Assembly (NCBI RefSeq): GCF_902498195.1
Contig: NZ_CABVIY010000002.1
Location: 682,001-746,000, forward strand
Origin: Pseudomonas fluorescens
GTDB lineage: Bacteria > Pseudomonadota > Gammaproteobacteria > Pseudomonadales > Pseudomonadaceae
Length of the DNA stretch: 64,000 bases
Reading direction: 5' to 3'
Part shown: positions 1 through 8,787 of the stretch, in pieces
Position numbering within the stretch: the first letter of the stretch is position 1
Layout of the letters: each line of letters begins with the position of its first letter
The notes under the pieces: generated by a model
What the model was told of the DNA's origin: nothing
What the model saw: the letters and a program-made list of their open reading frames with translations, nothing else
Database searches by the model: none
Made by a program: the position numbers and the translations under genes

Positions 1-1968
1 GTGGAAGCCGGCACCGGTACGGGCAAGACCGTGGCCTATAGCCTGGCGGCGATCCCCACCGCCAAGGCTGCCGGCAAACGCCTGGTGATCGCCACGGCCA
101 CCGTCGCCCTGCAGGAACAGATCGTCTACAAGGATCTGCCCGACCTGATGCGCAACAGCGGGCTGAATTTCAGCTTCGCCCTGGCCAAGGGGCGGGGGCG
201 CTACATGTGCCTGTCCAAGCTCGACATGTTGCTCCAGGAAGGCCACGCACAGACCGCCACCGCGCAGCTGTTCGAGGAAGAAGGCTTCAAGATCGAGGTG
301 GATGAGGCCAGTCAGAAGCTGTTTACCAGCATGATCGAGAAACTTGCCGGCAATAAGTGGGACGGTGACCGCGACAGCTGGTCCACCGCCCTGGAAGACG
401 CCGACTGGGCGCGCCTGACCACCGATCACAGCCAGTGCACCAATCGCCATTGCCCGAATTTCGGCCAGTGCGCCTTCTACAAAGCTCGGGAAGGCATGGG
501 CAAGGTCGATGTGATCGTCACCAACCACGATATGGTGCTGGCTGACCTGGCCCTGGGCGGCGGCGCCGTGCTGCCGGACCCGCGCGACACCATCTACGTA
601 TTCGACGAAGGCCATCACCTGCCGGACAAGGCCATCGGCCACTTCGCCCATTACACGCGCCTGCGCTCCACCGCCGACTGGCTGGAAACCACCGCCAAGA
701 ACCTCACCAAGCTGCTGGCCCAACACCCGCTGCCGGGAGACCTGGGCAAGCTGATCGAGCAAGTCCCGGAGCTGGCGCGCGAGATCAAGACCCAGCAGCA
801 ATTCATGTTCACCGCCTGCGAGCAGATCGCCGATTTCAAGCCCGGCGAAGACGTCGAGGGCCGCGAACGCCCGCGCCACCGTTTCGTCGGCGGGGTGATC
901 CCCGAGCACATGCGCGAGATGGGCATCGAGCTGAAGAAAGGCTATTCGCGCCTGACCGATTTGTTCACGCGCCTTACCGATCTGCTTAAGGAAGGCATGG
1001 ACGGCGAGGTCAACATCGGCATCGCCAGCAATCAGGCCGAGGAGTGGTACCCGCTGTTCGGCAGCCTGTTGTCCCGTGCTTCCGGCACCTGGGAGTTGTG
1101 GACCGCGTTCACCGTCGAAGACCCGGAAGACAACCCGCCCATGGCGCGCTGGCTGACCCTGGCCGAAAGCGGCTCGCTGTTCGACATCGAGGTCAACGCC
1201 AGTCCCATCCTCGCCGCGGAAATGCTCCGGCGCAATCTGTGGAACGTCGCCTATGGCTGTCTGGTGACCTCGGCGACCTTGACCGCCCTGGGCACCTTCG
1301 ACCGTTTCCGCATGCGCGCCGGCCTGCCGAAAAAGGCCGTGACCGCGGTCGTGCCGAGCCCGTTCCATCACGCCGACGCCGGCGTGCTGCGAGTGCCCAA
1401 CCTCAACGCCGATCCCCGGGATGCGGCGGCGCACACGGCGGCGATCATCCGCGATCTGCCGCAACTGGTCGAAGGTTCGCGGGGCACGCTGGTGCTGTTT
1501 TCCTCGCGCAAACAGATGCAGGACGTGTTCGATGGCCTCGACCGCGACTGGCGCAAGCAGGTGTTCATCCAGGGCAACCTGTCCAAGCAGGAAACCCTGA
1601 ACAAACACAAGGCACGGGTCGATGGCGGGGATTCGAGCGTGTTGTTCGGCCTGGCGAGTTTCGCCGAAGGGGTCGACTTGCCCGGCGCCTATTGCGAGCA
1701 CGTGGTCATCGCCAAGATTCCGTTCTCCGTGCCCGACGACCCGGTCGAAGCGGCGCTGGCCGAGTGGATCGAAGCCCGGGGCGGCAACCCGTTCATGGAA
1801 ATCTCCGTGCCGGACGCCTCGCTGAAACTGGTCCAGGCCTGCGGCCGCTTGCTGCGTACCGAAGAAGACCGCGGCACCATCACCTTGCTCGATCGGCGCC
1901 TGGTCACCCAGCGCTATGGCAAGGCGATCCTCAATGCGTTGCCTCCCTTCCGTCGTGAAATTTCCTGA
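1..1968 (+). CDS. dinG: ATP-dependent DNA helicase DinG, 5' end cut by window
   Basis: XPD/DinG-family superfamily 2 helicase that unwinds DNA 5'-3' and is linked to repair and R-loop or replication-fork clearance. The visible 655 residues start at the Walker A motif (EAGTGTGKT), so the true N-terminus lies upstream of the window and base 1 is not a start codon. Four Cys (about visible residues 70, 146, 151 and 157) are placed like the iron-sulphur cluster ligands of the family. DEGH (about residue 202) is the Walker B/DEAH box and QACGRLLR near residue 612 is motif VI. Full-length pseudomonad DinG is about 714 residues, so roughly 60 are missing. The reading frame is intact. Confidence 0.95.
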   Translation: MEAGTGTGKTVAYSLAAIPTAKAAGKRLVIATATVALQEQIVYKDLPDLMRNSGLNFSFALAKGRGRYMCLSKLDMLLQEGHAQTATAQLFEEEGFKIEVDEASQKLFTSMIEKLAGNKWDGDRDSWSTALEDADWARLTTDHSQCTNRHCPNFGQCAFYKAREGMGKVDVIVTNHDMVLADLALGGGAVLPDPRDTIYVFDEGHHLPDKAIGHFAHYTRLRSTADWLETTAKNLTKLLAQHPLPGDLGKLIEQVPELAREIKTQQQFMFTACEQIADFKPGEDVEGRERPRHRFVGGVIPEHMREMGIELKKGYSRLTDLFTRLTDLLKEGMDGEVNIGIASNQAEEWYPLFGSLLSRASGTWELWTAFTVEDPEDNPPMARWLTLAESGSLFDIEVNASPILAAEMLRRNLWNVAYGCLVTSATLTALGTFDRFRMRAGLPKKAVTAVVPSPFHHADAGVLRVPNLNADPRDAAAHTAAIIRDLPQLVEGSRGTLVLFSSRKQMQDVFDGLDRDWRKQVFIQGNLSKQETLNKHKARVDGGDSSVLFGLASFAEGVDLPGAYCEHVVIAKIPFSVPDDPVEAALAEWIEARGGNPFMEISVPDASLKLVQACGRLLRTEEDRGTITLLDRRLVTQRYGKAILNALPPFRREIS

Positions 1969-2063
1969 TACGTCGGTGGGCAAATCTGCCCGCCGCGTTG
2001 TCTATCTCTCTGTCATCGCTGTTCCACTGGCCCATCGAGGTCGTTAGGGAGAATTTCGTTCTC

Positions 2064-4574
2064 ATGATTCGCCGTTCGCTGCGCCGTTCGTTACCTGCCG
2101 CATTGGCCTTGATCTTTTCTGCCCCGTTGCTGGCGGCGCCTGCCGGCCAGCAGACGCTGTTCAACTTTGTCCGCCCCGCCGATGTGGTGCGCGTAACGAC
2201 CGAGAACGCCGACCTGCCACAAGCCAACGCCGAGCAAACCGCCGAAGGCGAAGTGTTGCGTCGGGTGACGTTCAACCCGGTCGCCCGGCCGACCTTGCGC
2301 CTGGCCCCGCAGACCGGTGCCTGGGACTGGTCGCAGTCCGGGATGATGAGCCTGCGCATCCAGAGCGCGATGAACTGGGCGATCACCCTCTATGTGCAAA
2401 TCCAGAGCAATGACGGCAAGACCCTGGTCAGCCGCATCGACCTGCCGGCAGGTCCCGCGCAGACATTGCTGGTGCCGTTGGTGGCGACGTCGCCGCTGAG
2501 CCAGGGCATGAAAGCCGGGCCGCCGATGCCGGCGACGGTTGAGGGCCAGCGTGTGTTGCTGGCCAGCAGCAGCGGCGAGCTGGATCGCAGCCAGGTGGTG
2601 TCGGTCAGCCTGTCGATGGATCAACCGAAAGCCGCTCAAAGCATTTTGCTCGAACGCTTCGGCGTACAGGACGGTGGGGCGGTCACCCAGGCCGTCTACG
2701 GCGGTTTGGTGGACGTTTATGGCCAATCGACGCGGGCCAGGTGGCCGGAAAAAGTCGGCAGCGACGAGCAACTGAAATCCGCCGCGGCCAAGGAACAGCC
2801 GCAACTGAAAGCCTGGCTGGCCCAACGCGATAAGGCATCGCTGGACAAGTTTGGTGGCTGGACCCAGGGCCCCGCATTCAAGGGCAGCGGTTTTTTTCGC
2901 ACTGAAAAACGCGATGGCCGCTGGTATCTGGTAACGCCCCTGGGGTATCCGTTTTATTCGCTGGGGGTCAACACCGTCGCCGCCGACGTCAACCAGACTT
3001 ACATCGCCGGCCGCGAATGGATGTTCGAATCCTTGCCCAAGGCCGACGAGCCGCTGGCCAACCACTATGGTGATGGCGACAACCGGGGCGGCAATGGCGT
3101 CGATCAGGGGCGGGGTTTCAATGCCGGACGCTGGTATGACTTCTATGGCGCCAACCTGCAACGCCTGTATGGCGATCCGTGTGCGCCGGGCAGCGATACC
3201 AAGGCCGGTGTCGCCGAAGCGGCCAAGGCCGACGCGGTAGAAGCCAGCGCAGAGAAGGCGGCCGAACAACCTGTTCAGGCATCGACCGAATCCGGTGTTG
3301 CCGAAGCCGCCAAGGCCGATGCCGTGCAGGCGACGGCAGCGAAAGCGGCCGGGCCCGCACCGGCCGAACCCTGCAAAGCGGCGTTTGACGAACAGCGCTG
3401 GGCCAGCCAGACCCTCGATCGCTTGCAAGCCTGGGGCTTCAACACCCTTGGCAACTGGAGCGCACCGGCGCTGGGCGAGGCTGAACGCGTGCCCTACACC
3501 TTGCCGCTGTCGATCGTCGGCGATTACGCCAGCATCAGCACCGGTAACGACTGGTGGGGCGGCATGCCCGATCCGTTCGACCCGCGTTTCGCCATGGCCA
3601 CCGAACGCGCCGTGGCCATCGCCGCCCGCGATCATCGCGACGATCCATGGCTGATCGGTTACTACGCCGACAACGAGCTGGCCTGGGCCGGCCCCGGCGA
3701 CGATCCGAAAGCCCGCTACGCCCTGGCCTACGGCACCTTGAAAATGACCACCGACGTACCGGCCAAGCGCGCATTCCTCAAGCAGCTGCGCGACAAGTAC
3801 CGTAACCAGGCGGGGCTTTCCAAGGCCTGGGGCATCGACCTGCCAGCCTGGGAGTTGATGGAAGATCCCGGTTTCGTGCCGCCGCTGCCAAGCGCCGAAT
3901 ACCCGGAAATCGAGGCTGACTTCAAATACTTCCAGAAGGTCTTCGCCGACACCTATTTCAAAACCATTTCCGACTCGCTCAAGTGGCACGCGCCGAACCA
4001 GTTGCTGCTCGGTGGCCGCTTTGCCATCAGTACGCCAGAAGCGGTTGAATCCTGCGCCCGGTATTGCGATGTGTTGAGCTTCAACCTGTACACCCTGCAA
4101 CCGCAGGACGGCTACGATTTCGCCACATTGCGCAGCCTCGACAAGCCGGTGCTGATCACCGAATTCAACTTCGGCTCGACTGATCGCGGTCCGTTCTGGG
4201 GCGGCGTGACACCATTGGCGAAGGAAGAGGACCGTGGCCCGGCCTACGCGAACTTCCTGAAACAGGCGCTGAGCGAACCGTCGATTGTCGGTGTGCACTG
4301 GTTCCAGTACCTCGATCAACCCGTCACCGGACGCCTGCTGGATGGCGAGAACGGCCACTTCGGCCTGGTCGGCATTACCGATCTGCCATTCCAGGGCTTT
4401 GTCGACAGCGTGCGCAAGAGCAACCTGGCGGCCGTCGATCAATTGGCCAAGGAGGCGCAGAAAGCCAGTGCCGAAGCCCACAAGGCCAGCCATGACGTCG
4501 AAGGCGGGCGTCAGGCCGAGGCGGGTAAAGGCCCGGGGAAGGGCGCGGGTGGGCATTCCGGCAAAGGCCATTGA
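2064..4574 (+). CDS. Secreted agarase-like glycoside hydrolase
   Basis: Putative extracytoplasmic glycosidase of 836 residues. ATG 2064 is chosen because it follows TAGGGAGAA and begins a typical signal peptide (Arg-rich start, hydrophobic core, ending near LLAAPA). The C-terminal half looks like a GH-A-clan TIM barrel: DPWLIGYYADNELAW supplies a plausible Asn-Glu acid/base pair and VLITEFNFG a plausible nucleophile Glu, as in GH42/GH50 agarase-type enzymes. A low-complexity Ala/Lys/Glu segment at about residues 376-435, with GVAEAAKADAV present twice, interrupts the barrel. A Gly/Lys/His-rich tail ends the protein. Substrate is not evident, and agar is not implied for this host. An ORF starting at 1998 lacks a signal peptide and is less likely. 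Confidence 0.72.
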   Translation: MIRRSLRRSLPAALALIFSAPLLAAPAGQQTLFNFVRPADVVRVTTENADLPQANAEQTAEGEVLRRVTFNPVARPTLRLAPQTGAWDWSQSGMMSLRIQSAMNWAITLYVQIQSNDGKTLVSRIDLPAGPAQTLLVPLVATSPLSQGMKAGPPMPATVEGQRVLLASSSGELDRSQVVSVSLSMDQPKAAQSILLERFGVQDGGAVTQAVYGGLVDVYGQSTRARWPEKVGSDEQLKSAAAKEQPQLKAWLAQRDKASLDKFGGWTQGPAFKGSGFFRTEKRDGRWYLVTPLGYPFYSLGVNTVAADVNQTYIAGREWMFESLPKADEPLANHYGDGDNRGGNGVDQGRGFNAGRWYDFYGANLQRLYGDPCAPGSDTKAGVAEAAKADAVEASAEKAAEQPVQASTESGVAEAAKADAVQATAAKAAGPAPAEPCKAAFDEQRWASQTLDRLQAWGFNTLGNWSAPALGEAERVPYTLPLSIVGDYASISTGNDWWGGMPDPFDPRFAMATERAVAIAARDHRDDPWLIGYYADNELAWAGPGDDPKARYALAYGTLKMTTDVPAKRAFLKQLRDKYRNQAGLSKAWGIDLPAWELMEDPGFVPPLPSAEYPEIEADFKYFQKVFADTYFKTISDSLKWHAPNQLLLGGRFAISTPEAVESCARYCDVLSFNLYTLQPQDGYDFATLRSLDKPVLITEFNFGSTDRGPFWGGVTPLAKEEDRGPAYANFLKQALSEPSIVGVHWFQYLDQPVTGRLLDGENGHFGLVGITDLPFQGFVDSVRKSNLAAVDQLAKEAQKASAEAHKASHDVEGGRQAEAGKGPGKGAGGHSGKGH
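3207..3326 (+). repeat. Duplicated 33-bp coding repeat inside the glycosidase gene
   Basis: Two diverged 33-bp copies (3207-3239 and 3294-3326) both encode GVAEAAKADAV. They differ mainly at third codon positions, so the peptide is conserved while the DNA has drifted. They sit in an Ala/Lys-rich linker between two barrel segments. Confidence 0.8.
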
Positions 4575-4585
4575 GTCCTGATAGA

Positions 4586-4647
4586 CCGCGAGCAAGCCCG
4601 CTCCCACAACAACGCGGTCAACATGTGGGAGCGGGCTTGCTCGCGAA
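4586..4647. repeat. REP pair, GTGGGAGCGGGCTTGCTCGCG family
   Basis: Two inverted copies of the REP palindrome (about 4587-4608 and 4624-4645) follow the glycosidase stop. This is the commonest of three REP families in the window. Confidence 0.9.
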
Positions 4648-4782
4648 GGCGCCTTTATCGGCGCACTGTATTTCTGATCAGTTCTGAGGGTGTTTTACCG
4701 CCCAGCCCGCCCCTGTTCCCAAAACCCTCAAGGGCTGGAACAATGCGGACCACTTTGTAGAGTGTTTACCGGGGAGTTGCGG

Positions 4783-5928
4783 GTGCAGATTCAGGGTCAT
4801 TACGAGCTTAAGTTCGAGGCAGTGCGTGAAGCGTTCGCGGCGCTGTTCGACGATCCCCAGGAACGTGGCGCGGCGTTGTGCATCAAGATCGGTGGCGAGA
4901 CTGTACTGGACCTGTGGTCCGGTACCGCCGACAAAGACGGTGCCGAGGCCTGGCACAGCGACACCATCGCCAACCTGTTCTCCTGCACCAAAACCTTCAC
5001 CGCTGTCACCGCCCTGCAACTGGTGGCAGAAGGCAAGCTGCAACTGGACGCACCGGTTGCCCGTTACTGGCCGGAGTTTGCCGCGGCCGGCAAAGAATCC
5101 GTGACCCTGCGCCAACTGCTCTGCCATCAGGCCGGATTGCCGGCGCTGCGCGAACTGCTCGCCCCCGAAGCCCTTTACGACTGGCAAACCATGGTCGACG
5201 CCCTGGCAGCCGAAGCCCCCTGGTGGACGCCGGGTGAGGGCCATGGCTATGCGGCAATCACCTATGGCTGGCTGATCGGCGAGTTGCTGCGGCGTGCCGA
5301 CGGTCGCGGGCCGGGTGAATCCATCGTGGCCCGCGTGGCCAAGCCTCTGGGGCTGGACTTCCACGTCGGCCTGGCCGATGCGGAATTCCACCGCGTGGCG
5401 CATATCGCCCGTGGCAAGGGCAACGCCGGTGATGCCGCGGCCCAGCGCCTGCTGCAAGTCACCATGCGTGAGCCGACCGCCATGACCACCCGCGCCTTCA
5501 CCAACCCGCCTTCTGTCCTGACCAGTACCAACAAACCGGAATGGCGGCGCATGCAACAACCGGCGGCCAATGGCCACGGTAACGCCCGCAGCCTGGCCGG
5601 GTTTTATGCCGGTCTGCTCGATGGCAGCCTGCTGGAAGGCGAAATGCTCGACGAGTTGACCCGCGAGCACAGCCTTGGCGAAGACAAGACCCTGCTGACC
5701 CGAACCCGCTTCGGCCTGGGTTGCATGCTGGATCAACCGGATGTGCCCAATGCCACCTTCGGCCTGGGCCCGCGAGCGTTCGGGCACCCGGGCGCTGGCG
5801 GTTCCATCGGTTTTGCTGACCCGGAGCACGATGTGGCTTTCGGTTTTGTGACAAATACACTGGGGCCGTACGTCTTGATGGATCCGCGCGCGCAACAGCT
5901 TGTGCGGGTACTGGCCACTTGTCTGTAA
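4783..5928 (+). CDS. EstB-like serine hydrolase (beta-lactamase class C fold)
   Basis: Cytoplasmic serine hydrolase of 381 residues, related to the esterase/class C beta-lactamase superfamily. GTG 4783 is preferred because GGGGAG lies 6 bases upstream and the protein then starts MQIQGHYELKFEAVREAF, typical of this subgroup. The longer ORF from 4690 has an unconvincing N-terminus. The nucleophile motif SCTK (about residues 67-70) and an ITYGWL segment with the conserved Tyr are visible, as is a C-terminal GHPGAGGSIGFADP segment. No signal peptide is seen. The likely role is ester or amide hydrolysis with unknown substrate; beta-lactam resistance is not implied. Confidence 0.85.
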   Translation: MQIQGHYELKFEAVREAFAALFDDPQERGAALCIKIGGETVLDLWSGTADKDGAEAWHSDTIANLFSCTKTFTAVTALQLVAEGKLQLDAPVARYWPEFAAAGKESVTLRQLLCHQAGLPALRELLAPEALYDWQTMVDALAAEAPWWTPGEGHGYAAITYGWLIGELLRRADGRGPGESIVARVAKPLGLDFHVGLADAEFHRVAHIARGKGNAGDAAAQRLLQVTMREPTAMTTRAFTNPPSVLTSTNKPEWRRMQQPAANGHGNARSLAGFYAGLLDGSLLEGEMLDELTREHSLGEDKTLLTRTRFGLGCMLDQPDVPNATFGLGPRAFGHPGAGGSIGFADPEHDVAFGFVTNTLGPYVLMDPRAQQLVRVLATCL

Positions 5929-6043
5929 ATCCCGCTCAAAGGTCCCAGGTCCGGAACCCGAAAGCCTTTTCAGTTTCATATCGTCTGTTTATGCGGGCCT
6001 GACCTGCCTGAATTTTTTTTGACTTCATTTTTGTGGATATCCA

Positions 6044-7141
6044 ATGTCAACCAAACCAACCCTCGCCTTGGCACTGTGCTTCGCTATTACCGGTTGCGCA
6101 CAGAATCCGAAAAATGATGCGGACGGCGGCAGCTGGTGGCCGTTCAGTTCCTCCGACAAGGTCGCGGCCAAAGAGCCGGCGCCCGCACCTTTGAAGCCCG
6201 CGGCAACCGCCCCGGTGGCCAAGACTGAAAGCAGCAGCCACTGGTACTGGCCGTTCGGTTCCGATGAGAGCGCTGACAAACCCGCCGCCAAGCCGGAATT
6301 GAAACCTGAAGCCAAGCCTGTCGCAGTCGCCAAGGCAGATGCCGAGGCGGGCGGCAAGTGGTGGTGGCCATTCGGTGGCAAGGATCAACCGACCGCCAAA
6401 GCCGTACCGATGCCGGACCCGAAAGTCACCCAGGCCTGGCTCGACGACTACGAACCGCGCCTGCGTGCAGCCATCAAGGACAGCAACCTGCAACTCGAAC
6501 GCCGCGAGAACGTGCTGGTGGTGATCGCGCCGGTCGAAGGCTCGTTCAACCCGGACCGCCCGGCGATGCTGCTGCCTGTCACGCTCGGCCCGTTCACCCG
6601 CGTGGCGAAAATCCTTGAAGTCGACCCCAAGACTGCCGTGCTGGTACTCGGCCATAGCGACACTTCGGGCGCCGCGCCGGCCAACGTGAAGTTGAGCCAG
6701 GAGCGTGCACAAGCTGTGGCGGCGATCTTCCGTCTCAGCGGCCTGCAGCGTGATCGCCTGATGCTGCGCGGCATGGGCGGTGAAGCCCCGCGTGCGGCCA
6801 ACGACAGCGTTGAAGGGCGCGCCTTGAACCGTCGCGTGGAACTGATGGTGACGCCGCAAAACACCATGGTCGCGTTGCTGAGCAAGTACAATATGCCGGC
6901 CCCGGCGCCTGTGCGCATGGTCGCGGCCCAAGACGCCAAACCGGCTGCCAAGCCTGTGACGCCGGCACCTGCGGCGAAAAAAGCCGACGTTCCGGCAGCG
7001 AAAAAAGCACCGGCCAAGAAAGCCGCCAAGGCCCCAGCCAAGAAGGCTCCGGCCAAGACAGCAACCCCGGCGAAAAAGACCGCACCGGCCAAAGCCGCAG
7101 CCGACACGAAAAAAGTCGCCGCCGATACCACCAAGCAGTGA
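6044..7141 (+). CDS. OmpA-family lipoprotein with Trp-rich N-terminal repeats and Lys/Ala tail
   Basis: Envelope protein of 365 residues. The signal peptide ends in lipobox ITGC (Cys18), predicting an outer-membrane lipoprotein. Residues about 31-112 hold three spaced Trp motifs (WWPF, WYWPFG, WWWPFG) in Ala/Pro/Lys linkers. An OmpA-C/MotB-like peptidoglycan-binding domain follows at about 125-285, with VLVLGHSDTSG and LNRRVELMV. The last 75 residues are an AKKAPAKKA-type basic repeat, as in AlgP/histone-H1-like tails. The pattern suggests an outer-membrane to peptidoglycan tether with a highly basic C-terminus. No strong Shine-Dalgarno is visible before ATG 6044. pdxH follows 24 bases downstream. 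Confidence 0.8.
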   Translation: MSTKPTLALALCFAITGCAQNPKNDADGGSWWPFSSSDKVAAKEPAPAPLKPAATAPVAKTESSSHWYWPFGSDESADKPAAKPELKPEAKPVAVAKADAEAGGKWWWPFGGKDQPTAKAVPMPDPKVTQAWLDDYEPRLRAAIKDSNLQLERRENVLVVIAPVEGSFNPDRPAMLLPVTLGPFTRVAKILEVDPKTAVLVLGHSDTSGAAPANVKLSQERAQAVAAIFRLSGLQRDRLMLRGMGGEAPRAANDSVEGRALNRRVELMVTPQNTMVALLSKYNMPAPAPVRMVAAQDAKPAAKPVTPAPAAKKADVPAAKKAPAKKAAKAPAKKAPAKTATPAKKTAPAKAAADTKKVAADTTKQ

Positions 7142-7165
7142 TTCGTTAACCAAAAGGAATGCGTC

Positions 7166-7813
7166 ATGACCAAGGCCCTGGCCGATATGCGCCGCGATTA
7201 CACCCGTGATGGCCTGACCGAGGCGCAAGCCCCGGCCGAGCCGTTCGCGCTGTTCCACCAGTGGTTTGCCGACGCGGTGAAAACCGAGCAGGCGCCGGTG
7301 GAAGCCAACGCCATGACCCTGGCCACGGTCGACCAGGACGGTCGACCCCATTGCCGCATTCTGCTGCTCAAGGGCCTGGACGCCCAGGGCTTCACCTTCT
7401 TTACCAATTATGACAGCGCCAAGGGCCAGCATCTGGCCGCGAACCCGTTCGCGGCCATGACCTTTTTCTGGCCGACCCTGGAACGCCAGGTGCGCATCGA
7501 AGGACGGGTGGTGAAGGTCACGGCTGAAGAATCTGACGCTTACTATCAGGTTCGCCCGCTGGGCAGTCGCCTCGGCGCCTGGGCTTCGCCCCAGAGCCGG
7601 GTGATCGCTGATCGTGCCGAACTCGAAGCGCTGCTCAAGGACACCGAGCAACGTTTCAGCGACAGCCAGCCGCATTGCCCCGAACACTGGGGCGGTTATC
7701 GTCTTTTACCTGAGCGCATCGAGTTCTGGCAGGGCCGTTCGAGCCGCCTGCACGATCGCCTGAACTATCGCCTGCAGGGCGCCGACTGGATTCTTGAACG
7801 TCTGGCACCCTAG
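7166..7813 (+). CDS. pdxH: Pyridoxamine/pyridoxine 5'-phosphate oxidase
   Basis: FMN-dependent oxidase of 215 residues that makes pyridoxal 5'-phosphate from PNP or PMP, the last step of vitamin B6 synthesis and salvage. Family landmarks include [12 protein letters not shown] near the N-terminus, [42 protein letters not shown], and the C-terminal [24 protein letters not shown] stretch split between PLP- and FMN-binding residues, ending RLAP. Length matches the family. An AAAAGGA-type ribosome site precedes ATG 7166. Confidence 0.96.
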   Translation: MTKALADMRRDYTRDGLTEAQAPAEPFALFHQWFADAVKTEQAPVEANAMTLATVDQDGRPHCRILLLKGLDAQGFTFFTNYDSAKGQHLAANPFAAMTFFWPTLERQVRIEGRVVKVTAEESDAYYQVRPLGSRLGAWASPQSRVIADRAELEALLKDTEQRFSDSQPHCPEHWGGYRLLPERIEFWQGRSSRLHDRLNYRLQGADWILERLAP

Positions 7814-7818
7814 GCAGT

Positions 7819-8055
7819 CTACCGATCGGGATAGCCTGCTGCAGCGGCCTCAAGCCATTGCGGCAGGTCTCGACGCTTGATCTTCTGCGCCTGGGCGCTC
7901 GCCAATTGCTCGAGCATGAACGCTTTTTTCTGCTCGTCCCGCCCCGCCAGTGCCAGCGCCAGATCGCGGTCCATCCAGCGTTTGATCCGCACGTACAGCC
8001 ACCAGTGGAAGTACAGGCCGGCGACGGTCGTGACGACAATGATAAAGTAATCCAT
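7819..8055 (-). CDS. Small single-TM hypothetical protein
   Basis: Unrecognised 78-residue protein, convergent with pdxH (5-base gap). The first 20 or so residues (MDYFIIVVTTVAGLYFHWWLY) form one membrane helix, followed by a charged cytoplasmic tail (RIKRWMDRDLALALAGRDEQKK...) that looks helical. Codon use matches the neighbours, so it is probably a real gene. No function can be assigned. Confidence 0.7.
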   Translation of the reverse strand: MDYFIIVVTTVAGLYFHWWLYVRIKRWMDRDLALALAGRDEQKKAFMLEQLASAQAQKIKRRDLPQWLEAAAAGYPDR

Positions 8056-8223
8056 GAAAATCCCTGGGCCAGCGGCGCAGTTGGCCGTAATTGCCGCTAC
8101 TGTGTGGTGAGTTTGTTCAGGCGGCTGTACTAGAACTGAATGAAACCATTTTTATCCGGGCGATGCCGTGACAGGCGTCAAGCTGCGGAGTTTAATGACT
8201 ACCTGTCCTTTGGAGTTGATGCT

Positions 8224-8688
8224 ATGCGTAAGTCTGTTCTGCTGGTTGCTTCCTTTTCCACGATGGCGATGTTGCTCACAGGCTGCCAGTCGAGCCTGAC
8301 CGGTGACTCCTACTCCCGTGACGAAGCGCGTCGCGTGCAGACCGTTCGCATGGGTACCATCGAAGCATTGCGCCCGGTGAAAATCGAAGGCACCAAAACC
8401 CCGATCGGCGGCCTTGCCGGCGCAGCCGTCGGCGGCGTTGGCGGCAGCGCCATCGGTGGCGGCCGCGGCAGCATCGTCGCCGCAGTCATCGGCGCAGTGG
8501 CAGGTGGCCTGGTGGGCTCGGCGGCCGAAGAAGGCCTGACCCGTACACAAGGTGTCGAAATCACCGTGCGCGAAGACGACGGCAGCATGCGTGCCTATGT
8601 GCAGCAGGTTCAGGAAAACGAAGTGTTCCGTGTTGGCGAGCGTGTGCGAATCGCGACGGTTGACGGGACAAGCCGCGTTACGCACTAA
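8224..8688 (+). CDS. Glycine-zipper outer-membrane lipoprotein (SlyB/Pal-associated type)
   Basis: Lipoprotein of 154 residues. ATG 8224 has GGAG 8 bases upstream and opens a signal peptide ending in lipobox LLTGC. A glycine-zipper 2TM segment (GGLAGAAVGGVGGSAIGG, then GAVAGGLVGSAAEEG) spans the middle, followed by a beta-rich C-terminal domain (VEITVREDDGS, VFRVGERVRI). This matches the SlyB/PcpR family of envelope-stabilising lipoproteins, often controlled by divalent-cation sensing systems; no such control site is seen here. A strong terminator follows. Confidence 0.88.
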   Translation: MRKSVLLVASFSTMAMLLTGCQSSLTGDSYSRDEARRVQTVRMGTIEALRPVKIEGTKTPIGGLAGAAVGGVGGSAIGGGRGSIVAAVIGAVAGGLVGSAAEEGLTRTQGVEITVREDDGSMRAYVQQVQENEVFRVGERVRIATVDGTSRVTH

Positions 8689-8709
8689 GCGGAATAACGG
8701 CTAAAAGAA

Positions 8710-8740
8710 AACCCCGATCAGGTGACTGGTCGGGGTTTTT
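8710..8740. terminator. Rho-independent terminator after the glycine-zipper lipoprotein
   Basis: An 11-bp stem with one G-T pair (8710-8720 with 8727-8737), a 6-base loop and a T run. It lies between convergent genes. Confidence 0.88.
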
Positions 8741-8787
8741 GTTTGTGTGCTGACAGGCAACGTTGTGAATTTTCGGTAGTTCCCGAT

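Noticed and set aside
2091..4607. 838-codon antisense ORF opposite the glycosidase
   Set aside because: It mirrors a well-supported gene in G+C-rich DNA where stop codons are rare; no SD, no recognisable domain, and low-complexity composition.
6047..7687. 546-codon antisense ORF opposite the OmpA lipoprotein and pdxH
   Set aside because: Shadow of two real genes; Arg/Gly/His-rich translation without motifs.
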